Origin: Planctomycetota bacterium | Lineage (GTDB): Bacteria; Planctomycetota; Planctomycetia; Planctomycetales; Planctomycetaceae | Reading direction: 5' to 3' | Assembly: GCA_003670925.1 (NCBI GenBank) | Contig: QWQG01000020.1 | Span: forward strand, 1 to 47,405 | Length of the DNA: 47,405 nucleotides | Shown here: positions 41,596 through 47,405 of the stretch, piece by piece | Layout: every line of letters starts with the position of its first letter | Position numbering within the stretch: position 1 is the first letter of the stretch | Translations under genes and position numbers: made by a program | The notes under the pieces: model-generated | What the model saw: only the letters and a program-made list of their open reading frames with translations | Databases searched by the model: none | What the model was told of the DNA's origin: nothing

Positions 41596-42915
41596 TCAAA
41601 AACCCTGTTCTGGTCTCGACGTTGACTGAATGTATTTTTGCCATAAGAGTTTGAGTTGACAGGCGATAATTCGCGTCGAGTAGCCTCGCGTTTGTAATGT
41701 CCTCAGCGATGAATTGGGATTCGCACTTGACGGGTCTGTAAGCAACTCAAGTTTTTGAATAATCTCGTCGCAGTCGGTTGCAGTCAGCAGAATCGAACAG
41801 AACGGGTTTGACCGCGGAACCACAGTCCCTGCGTGCGGACGATCCGCGATTTGTACGGCGGAGCGAGGCTCGTTGCCGAACCCTTCCGGCACATGAATAT
41901 CTTCACGTGCCCACAGAATCAGCCGTGCAGCAACTGGCGACAATGCTCTCAGGGGGCGAGACGCATGCTTCAAGAGGGATCGCCGCGGATTGCCGGACTT
42001 CCAGCCTAGTGCCGCAAGGTGACGATGAATGACGAGACCTGGTTGCTGCAGCTCGTACAACATGTGTGAGGCGGTGACTCGTGGATTCACTTCGAGGAAC
42101 CACGCATGGCTTTGTCTGAGGATGAAATCAATTCCAAATACGCCATGTATGCCAGAACGTTCCACAAGAATTTTTGCTGCTTCCAGTACTTGCTGAGTCA
42201 CTTGTTCGCCGGGATCGACCGGCCCGACATTGCCGCAAAACAAGAATCCCGAGGCGCCCAATGACGGCCATCCGATCAGTTGCAGCGACATGCCCACCAG
42301 ATGTACGCCAGCGTGATCCGCGCACAGCAAAGCGGACATTGGCACACCGTCAATGTATTCTTGCAGATATCTGCCATGCGACATGTGTGTCGCAGTTTCC
42401 GAACTGTCCGAGTTGTAAAGCCCGATCCCCAGTCCCCCGGAACTGGCGACCGATTTCTGCAGCCAGTGGCAATCGGCATCGGCTGTGGGTTGTGTTGCCA
42501 AACGCGGAACTCCGATCTTCGCTTTCGCCAGCCAGTTGTTTAAGATCCACGGATCACGGAGCTGATCGGCAATGTCGGGAGCAGTTCCGATGAGTGGACG
42601 GTGCAGGCCAATTTCGCGGAGCAAGTCAGTGTGATTTTCGAGGCCCCCCGCCCAGAGCATTGGGATCGTGCTGCGAACTGAACGAACCATTGCTGGGAGT
42701 TCAGTAAAGTTATTGATCCGACCGACGAAACGTCCTCGTCCAGACTCGAGCAATCCGTCCAAATCTGCGTCTTTGAAAAAGTCCACGCATAAAGGGCGTA
42801 ATCCTGCAGCAATCGCAGATTCGGCAAGGCTCCGAACGCTGGCGCCGCACAAAAGAACGGAGCGAGCCGTTTTTGGGTCTGAGATTCGCCGAAGTTTCTG
42901 CGAAGTTAGCGACAT
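41596..42915 (-). CDS. ATP-grasp domain enzyme
   Basis: 439 residues. The N-terminal part (LLCGASVRSLAESAIAAGLR, then LCVDFF) is a Rossmann-like preATP-grasp fold. The ATP-grasp core runs over about 110-300 with SVASSGGLGIGLY, GRYLQEYIDGVPMSALLC, GVFGIDFIL and the metal site FLEVNPR (273-279). Such enzymes ligate a carboxylate to an amine, thiol or similar group with ATP. ATP-grasp proteins of this general type occur in the C1/methanopterin gene clusters of methylotrophs, and this gene is divergent from fae, so a part in methanopterin or methanofuran synthesis is plausible. The exact substrate cannot be read from sequence. A C-terminal extension of about 120 residues is unassigned. Confidence 0.8.
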   Translation of the reverse strand: MSLTSQKLRRISDPKTARSVLLCGASVRSLAESAIAAGLRPLCVDFFKDADLDGLLESGRGRFVGRINNFTELPAMVRSVRSTIPMLWAGGLENHTDLLREIGLHRPLIGTAPDIADQLRDPWILNNWLAKAKIGVPRLATQPTADADCHWLQKSVASSGGLGIGLYNSDSSETATHMSHGRYLQEYIDGVPMSALLCADHAGVHLVGMSLQLIGWPSLGASGFLFCGNVGPVDPGEQVTQQVLEAAKILVERSGIHGVFGIDFILRQSHAWFLEVNPRVTASHMLYELQQPGLVIHRHLAALGWKSGNPRRSLLKHASRPLRALSPVAARLILWAREDIHVPEGFGNEPRSAVQIADRPHAGTVVPRSNPFCSILLTATDCDEIIQKLELLTDPSSANPNSSLRTLQTRGYSTRIIACQLKLLWQKYIQSTSRPEQGF

Positions 42916-43090
42916 CTGGGGCCGGTGAGTTGAAGATCAGGCGAAAATTCGCAATCCTGTCACGAGATGAACATGTCGGAAGTTGATCTGAGGCTTCTGT
43001 GGAAGTCAATCAAGTCCGGGATGTTCGAAGTATCCAACGACCTTGTCCACAACACAGGCACCTTATTGCAGAAACAGCGGGATGCTGCTT

Positions 43091-43166
43091 CCGCAGACAA
43101 CTGAAAAGTGTGGTCTTGAGATAAAGTGGCTTCTCGTACAGAAGCTTCTTTAAAATTTGTCTGCGG
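43091..43166. promoter_or_regulatory. Long-range inverted repeat in the fae/ATP-grasp divergent promoter
   Basis: CCGCAGACAA (43091-43100) and TTGTCTGCGG (43157-43166) are exact inverted copies 56 nt apart. Between them lies a hairpin, GCTTCT/AGAAGC (43129-43145, 5-nt loop), that overlaps the palindrome AGAAGCTTCT (43140-43149). The nested symmetry lies in the 300 bp shared by the divergent ATP-grasp and fae genes and could be a regulator site or a structured fae leader. Confidence 0.5.
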
Positions 43167-43215
43167 TCGTTGTGTTTGATTCGGCTGTTTTTTTTTGCAA
43201 AGAGGGAAGAAGTCC

Positions 43216-43710
43216 ATGTCCATGTTTGTAGGCGAAGCTCTTGTCGGTGATGGCAACGAAATTGCACACATCGATCTTTTAATCGGTGACAAAACCGGGC
43301 CAGTCGGCTCCGCGTTTGCCCATGCACTCGCAAATCAGAAGATGGGCCACAGCAATTTGCTGGCTGGCACGCCGAACTTGTCTGTCAAGCCCTCGACTGT
43401 GATGATCACAAAAGTGACTATCAAGGGTGCGCGTCAAGCAGTCCAAATGTTTGGCCCGGCTCAGAAAGCCGTTGCTGATGCCGTAACCGACTGCGTTAAG
43501 TCCGGCGTGATTCCAAAGGATCAAGTCGAAAAGTTGTGCATCGTCTGTGGGGTTTTCATTCACTGGGATGCTGCTGACGATAAGAAAATTTATCAGTACA
43601 ACTATGAAGCCACCAAGCTTTCAATCGAACGCGCAATGAAAAATGAACCATCGGTTGATGAAGTAATTGCAAAGCGAGATTCAGCCACGCACCCGTACTA
43701 TGCAGGCTGA
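43216..43710 (+). CDS. fae: Formaldehyde-activating enzyme
   Basis: 164 residues, close to the family length of about 170. Fae catalyses condensation of formaldehyde with tetrahydromethanopterin to methylene-H4MPT in the cytoplasm. The N-terminal [19 protein letters not shown], the block [19 protein letters not shown] and the ending [10 protein letters not shown] are hallmarks. His18, counting the start Met, matches the catalytic His17 of the Methylobacterium enzyme. The ATG at 43216, with AGAGGGA upstream, is chosen over a TTG at 43195 because the protein then starts MSMFVGEAL as in homologues. It is divergent from the ATP-grasp gene and ends at a strong bidirectional terminator. A T-run (to 43196) precedes the ribosome-binding site. 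Confidence 0.96.
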   Translation: MSMFVGEALVGDGNEIAHIDLLIGDKTGPVGSAFAHALANQKMGHSNLLAGTPNLSVKPSTVMITKVTIKGARQAVQMFGPAQKAVADAVTDCVKSGVIPKDQVEKLCIVCGVFIHWDAADDKKIYQYNYEATKLSIERAMKNEPSVDEVIAKRDSATHPYYAG

Positions 43711-43745
43711 GTTGTCCATAATTTGACGTGAGTGCTACGGCACAC

Positions 43746-43778
43746 AAAAGCCCGGCATTTCAAAAACGCCGGGCTTTT
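43746..43778. terminator. Bidirectional rho-independent terminator
   Basis: AAAAGCCCGGC (43746-43756) pairs perfectly with GCCGGGCTTTT (43768-43778) around an 11-nt loop. The A-run and T-run at the two ends let it terminate both fae and the convergent exonuclease gene, whose stop is at 43791. Confidence 0.92.
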
Positions 43779-43790
43779 CGCATGAAAAAG

Positions 43791-44795
43791 TCACATGAAT
43801 GAAGCACTGGACTGGCTATCGTTTGGGCCTACAGCGCGGGCGTTCTTGCCGTTTTCATTGAGCCACCGCACCATTGGTTCAGTCTGGCCATGAGTTACGA
43901 GAATCTGTTCCGCCTGCGTTTCATCAATCGCCTTGAGGAGTCCCGGCCAGTCTGCATGATCTGATAATGGAAACCCTATTTCGACCGCTCGCGATTTTTG
44001 TGTCTGCCGCGTCAGCATCCACCCGGACACCATCGCGACTGACGCATTGCGGAACCGGCTAAGCCATGTTGCATGCACAGTGGAAGGCGGCGTGACAATC
44101 AGAACTCCACCCCAGTCTTTTCTCGCTGGGGCCTGAGCGGGAAGCCAGGTCTTTGGCAGAGCAATTCCACTGGCCCGGTATTCTTCGTTCAACTGCTGAA
44201 CGGCCGCATGGCAATAGATTGGTCCGATTGTAGGATCGACACCGGCAATTAAGCGTTGTGCCTTGCCAAGAGAATAGGCCAGCAGCACGCCCGGCTGGCC
44301 CACATCGCGACACTGTCGCCACCAACGGTTGATATCAGCAAAGATTTCCTCTTGAGCCGGCCAGCGATAAATCGGCAGGCCAAATGTGGATTCCGTAATG
44401 AAGGTATGGCACCGGACTGATTCGAATGCCGCGCACGTCGTGTCAGGCTCAGTCTTATAGTCGCCACTCACAACCCAGACTTCACCGCGGTACTCCAATC
44501 GTACCTGAGCAGACCCCAAAATATGGCCTGCAGGATGAAACGAAAGTGTCACCCCATTTACCAGCTTTGTTACACCATACGGTAGCGCTTCGATGTCCGC
44601 CGACGGTCCCAGCCGATGCCGTAGGATTCGCTGCCCCTCTTTGGCAGCAAGATACTTCCCAGAACCTGGTCGCGCATGATCGGCGTGAGCGTGGGTGACT
44701 ACCGCTCTGGGAACACGTCGTGACGGATCGATATAAAAATCGCCGATTTCACAATAGAGTCCAGCGGGGGTTTCCTGAATCAGGGAGGGAATCAT
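43791..44795 (-). CDS. Ligase-associated DNA exonuclease (metallo-beta-lactamase/beta-CASP type)
   Basis: 334 residues. The metallo-beta-lactamase core shows THAHADH (His35, His37, Asp39, His40), HPAGHILGSAQV (His87, His91) and VSGDYKTE, followed by STFGLPIYRWP, a motif of the 'putative mRNA 3-end processing factor' group. That group is known as the ligase-associated exonuclease because it usually sits beside an ATP-dependent DNA ligase and helicase in bacterial repair clusters. The C-terminal ILVTHG closes the beta-CASP part. Here no ligase gene lies within the window, so its usual partner is missing or distant. It is convergent with fae. The ATG at 44795 has no strong ribosome-binding site. 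Confidence 0.9.
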   Translation of the reverse strand: MIPSLIQETPAGLYCEIGDFYIDPSRRVPRAVVTHAHADHARPGSGKYLAAKEGQRILRHRLGPSADIEALPYGVTKLVNGVTLSFHPAGHILGSAQVRLEYRGEVWVVSGDYKTEPDTTCAAFESVRCHTFITESTFGLPIYRWPAQEEIFADINRWWRQCRDVGQPGVLLAYSLGKAQRLIAGVDPTIGPIYCHAAVQQLNEEYRASGIALPKTWLPAQAPARKDWGGVLIVTPPSTVHATWLSRFRNASVAMVSGWMLTRQTQKSRAVEIGFPLSDHADWPGLLKAIDETQAEQILVTHGQTEPMVRWLNENGKNARAVGPNDSQSSASFM

Positions 44796-45020
44796 TCGTC
44801 AGCCATGCAAATTTTTAGGTCGCCAACGCCCAAGCTTTCTTACGAAGTCTCAGGCATCAGTGCCCACGCGACGCGAGATGTCGCTCAAAATCGTAGTTCT
44901 TCGTCGCAAATCGCAAGGGTTCCCGAGTTTTCGCTAGGAATCAGTTCACGTATAAGCATTTCAACACGTAAAGTACGCAGATCGTGGGACTATCGCTGGA
45001 AAACGAATGGGAAAAATTGG

Positions 45021-46007
45021 ATGACCAAACAAACCCTCGAACAAGAATATCAGAAAAAATCTGACGGCAGCATTGTTCACGAAACAGCTCCCGTCGCAAG
45101 TCAGCCGAGTCTCAAATTTCAGGATCCGTCCTCAGTAAATGGAGCAGCCCTCGTGAATGAATCGTCTGTCAGCAAAAGTATTGGCTGGGGAAGCACTTTT
45201 AATGCGGATGATTCGGACTACGTGCCAGTGTCTCCGTGGGCTCCAATTGCACTCTGTATGGGGCTGCTGGGACTCACAGGTTTCATTGGCTATTTCGGTC
45301 TGTATGTCGCTTTTTTTGGAATCTTTATCGGGATCGGGGCTGTCAAACAAATCCGTGCCTCGGGTGGATTCGTGAAAGGTACATGGATGGCAATGCTGGG
45401 CTTAGTGCTCTCAATCTGCAATTTCTGTCTCGGTTCGGCAAAAATGTCGTATGACTACCAGCACGAAGTCCCCGCAGGATACCAACGGGTCAACTTTCAG
45501 AAAGATGTGGCAGAAAAGCAGTTTGTTTTTGTCGGCGGATACAGGAAACTGGCCCCAGAAGTGGCATCTGTCATCGGCAAGAAGGTTTATCTGAAGGGTT
45601 TCATGTATGCGACGCAGGCAACCGATGGCCTTCGCCAGTTTATTTTGCTCAAAGATAATGGGGAATGTTGCTTTGGCGGTAAACCAAAGTCGCACGATTA
45701 TGTTATTGTGACGCTGCCTTTTCTGAAATCCTCGGCAGATCGTCCGGCAATTTCCCGACGTGCCCCGGGCATGTCGGTGGTGGAGCTTAACGAAGATTCG
45801 CAGAAAAAACTTGTGGCCAAGGAAGAATACCAAGACGAAAAATTCCAGATGGTAACCCGAGCCTTCGTTGGAATGGTGGCAGTAGCTGGCGTCCTAGAAG
45901 CTGATGTCCGCGCCGGTACCGGTGGGCCACGAGATGATTTTGAGTACGCTCCCGTGTACAAAATGAAAAACGTCGAACTAGTTGAAGAAGCGTGGACGCG
46001 ATTTTAA
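45021..46007 (+). CDS. Membrane-anchored DUF3299-like protein
   Basis: 328 residues. Two close hydrophobic segments (about 75-95 and 115-135: APIALCMGLLGLTGFIGYFGL, GTWMAMLGLVLSICNF) follow a polar N-terminus. The C-terminal domain shows the pattern IGKKVYLKGFMYATQATDGL, FILLKDNGECCFGGKPKSHD and VIVTLPF, as in DUF3299 proteins ('G-K-x-V-x-I-x-G-f-m-x-P ... F-x-L-x-x-x-x-x-C-C'). The role of DUF3299 is unknown. The ATG at 45021 is preferred over a longer frame from 44805, whose N-terminus is a Ser/Arg-rich leader without a recognisable domain. It overlaps or abuts the next gene, a shorter paralogue. Confidence 0.72.
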   Translation: MTKQTLEQEYQKKSDGSIVHETAPVASQPSLKFQDPSSVNGAALVNESSVSKSIGWGSTFNADDSDYVPVSPWAPIALCMGLLGLTGFIGYFGLYVAFFGIFIGIGAVKQIRASGGFVKGTWMAMLGLVLSICNFCLGSAKMSYDYQHEVPAGYQRVNFQKDVAEKQFVFVGGYRKLAPEVASVIGKKVYLKGFMYATQATDGLRQFILLKDNGECCFGGKPKSHDYVIVTLPFLKSSADRPAISRRAPGMSVVELNEDSQKKLVAKEEYQDEKFQMVTRAFVGMVAVAGVLEADVRAGTGGPRDDFEYAPVYKMKNVELVEEAWTRF

Positions 46008-46042
46008 GCGATCAATTTACAGGTCTATGGGACGGACTCCGT

Positions 46043-46927
46043 ATGAAGAAACGACTGACCGCTTCAGCCATTCTGATCAGCCTTACGGCTGTTGTCGGAT
46101 GCAACAACAGCGATGGTGATTATGTCAACTATACACGGACAACCCCGTCAGAATTCGAAGAAACACAGAAACATTCCGCTGCTCTTGGACACGACGCAGC
46201 AACAATCGACTGGCGACCCGGCGATGCAATCACATCGACACCTCAGCCGGTTTCGACCCCTGTCTCGAGTGTGGCTGCGCTAAAGACATCCGATGACAGC
46301 AGTGTCATAGCTGCATCTCATTTAATGACCGACAGGAACCTAGATCCGGTAAATCAGCCTGACAGTCCAGTCAACAGCGTCGCTGAAACCTTAACGAACG
46401 AAATAAAATCGATTGTCTCGACAAAATCGGGGCTCATTGGTCGAGCAGACACGCCCGAAATTGACAACGCAGCGCTGAAGTTGGCGAACAAGATTGAACT
46501 GCTGATTCCCGAGAAATCATTTCGGCGGGAACGTGGGACGGAGGCCGTGCGGATCAGTTACGACGACATCGATCTGCTTAAGATTTTGAATATGGAACCA
46601 GTACCGCCGAACGCAGCGGAGTATTTTCCGAATTGGCTTGCAGGCCTGAACGGTAAGCAAATTCGCATTCGTGGTTGGATGTATCCGACGTTTGTTTCGG
46701 AAGGTCTGACGTCATTCACACTGGCCCGCGACAATGGGATTTGCTGTTTTCAGCGAATGCCAAAAATCTACGACGTGATCTTCGTGAAACTGGAAGAGGG
46801 CCATTCGTCAAGATATATCGATCAGCGTCCGTTTGACGTGGAAGGGACATTCCGCATCGACAATGAAAGCGATGGCTCAGAACTTCCGCGCCTGTACAAG
46901 ATCGAGAACGCTCGCGTGCTGGATTAG
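46043..46927 (+). CDS. DUF3299-like lipoprotein
   Basis: 294 residues starting MKKRLTASAILISLTAVVGCNN, a lipoprotein signal with lipobox AVVGC. A long polar linker (about 25-190) precedes a C-terminal DUF3299-type domain: LNGKQIRIRGWMYPTFVSEG, FTLARDNGICCFQRMPKIYD and DVIFVKLEEG, closely paralogous to the preceding gene (shared 'LxKDNGxCCFxxxPKxxD'). The tandem arrangement and common fold suggest one membrane-anchored and one lipid-anchored member of the same system. The ATG at 46043 is chosen for the lipoprotein signal; a frame from 45992 would overlap the previous gene. Function unknown. Confidence 0.75.
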   Translation: MKKRLTASAILISLTAVVGCNNSDGDYVNYTRTTPSEFEETQKHSAALGHDAATIDWRPGDAITSTPQPVSTPVSSVAALKTSDDSSVIAASHLMTDRNLDPVNQPDSPVNSVAETLTNEIKSIVSTKSGLIGRADTPEIDNAALKLANKIELLIPEKSFRRERGTEAVRISYDDIDLLKILNMEPVPPNAAEYFPNWLAGLNGKQIRIRGWMYPTFVSEGLTSFTLARDNGICCFQRMPKIYDVIFVKLEEGHSSRYIDQRPFDVEGTFRIDNESDGSELPRLYKIENARVLD

Positions 46928-47072
46928 CGTGGCTCCCTAGGAGTCTGTCCCGATACCTCGTTCGACCTGGAAATTACTGTGGCAAGGCGCTAAAAACCGC
47001 CGCTGCTGTCGCGTTTGATTTTCAGCAGCTTTCGCCAGCCGTTTTTCGCGCGACGTGGAGTCGAGGTCAAGG

Positions 47073-47405
47073 ATGAGTCGAACGTTTCGTGAATGGAATC
47101 CGGATCAGAGCTGGCTGTTTCCGCCATCGCCGCAGGACTGGCTGCCGGATGGCCATTTGGTTTATTTCTTGATGGATGTGTCGGAGCAGTTGGATCTGTG
47201 ACCGATCATGGAAAAGTATGACAGCGAGAAGGGCGGCAAGCCGCCGTACCATCCACGAATGATGCTCGTGCTGCTGTTGTATTCCTATTGCATTGGCGTG
47301 TTTACATCGCGGAGTCTAGCTGGACTCATCCGAATGACGGTATCCAATGCAACTTTGAACCCATCAACGCAACTCCGAATTCCACAGAAATTCCACGTGT
47401 CGCCA
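47073..47405 (+). pseudogene. Decayed IS1182-type transposase, N-terminal part
   Basis: The frame begins MSRTFREWNPDQSWLFPPSP, the standard start of IS1182-family transposases (ISL3/IS1182 type, DUF772 domain), with CAAGG upstream. A TGA stop follows codon 42 (47199-47201). The frame then continues PIMEKYDSEKGGKPPYHPR and MMLVLLLYSYCIGVFTSR, clear family sequence, but leaves the family after TSRS, exactly where the 98-bp repeat begins. The gene runs off the window. A nonsense mutation plus an apparent internal deletion make it non-functional. The upstream 145 bp (46928-47072) may hold the left end of the element. Confidence 0.88.
47308..47405. repeat. 98-bp direct repeat, copy 2
   Basis: Same orientation as 41411-41508 with 3 mismatches. 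It starts at the codon where the transposase similarity ends and runs to the window edge, so its true right border is not seen. Confidence 0.9.

Noticed and set aside
44805-45020. N-terminal extension of the DUF3299-like gene
   Set aside because: The 72 extra codons are Ser/Arg-rich without a domain, and lie in the divergent promoter region; the ATG at 45021 fits better.

Overview
The window looks like a chromosomal segment of a planctomycete (phylum Planctomycetota). Marker families support this: a DUF1549/DUF1553 'planctomycete cytochrome' protein, two Tat-type DUF1501 proteins, a propeller/HEAT/cytochrome c protein of the large planctomycete heme-binding type, a DUF4159 protein, paired DUF3299-like proteins, and formaldehyde-activating enzyme (Fae), which belongs to the methanopterin C1 pathway that planctomycetes share with methylotrophs. 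No rRNA, tRNA or CRISPR array was seen.

Layout. 1-1.3 kb: the tail of an Rpn/PD-(D/E)XK transposase-like gene, then non-coding DNA with a candidate MITE-like element and hairpins. 1.3-5.6 kb: sugar-acid catabolism genes (RidA, two enolase-superfamily enzymes, an MFS transporter). 5.7-6.3 kb: an exported protein with two HMA-like domains. 6.7-10.3 kb: a DUF1549/1553 + DUF1501 pair ending at a strong terminator. 10.5-27.8 kb: nine co-directional genes, the most unusual part of the window. They encode an 839-aa and a 2435-aa exported TPR/beta-module protein, one ExbB/TolQ and two ExbD/TolR proteins, a single-span membrane protein, a membrane DUF4159 protein, another TPR protein and a lipoprotein with a discoidin domain. 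28.1-34.6 kb, minus strand: a cytochrome c protein fused to rhodanese, a second DUF1501 protein and a DMFase-beta-like exported protein. 35-41 kb: a small winged-helix-like gene, a LarA-like (DUF2088) protein, pterin-4a-carbinolamine dehydratase, a UvrD/PcrA helicase and an orphan ExbB/TolQ. 41.3-47.4 kb: a hairpin repeat, an ATP-grasp enzyme divergent from fae, a ligase-associated exonuclease, a DUF3299-like pair and a decayed IS1182-type transposase. A 98-bp direct repeat (3 mismatches) occurs at both ends of this last segment.

How the parts may work together. In the 10.5-27.8 kb locus, a proton-driven ExbB/ExbD motor in the inner membrane would energise or anchor very large periplasmic scaffolds. 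Those scaffolds combine TPR arrays with a recurring acidic 'DxDxD ... GDxxxxxYxD' beta module that occurs in both giant proteins. The DUF4159 protein, the single-span protein and the discoidin lipoprotein would be accessory envelope parts. This assignment is an inference from gene order and architecture; no function is established. The fae/ATP-grasp pair, perhaps with the pterin dehydratase 6 kb away, points to methanopterin-linked formaldehyde handling.
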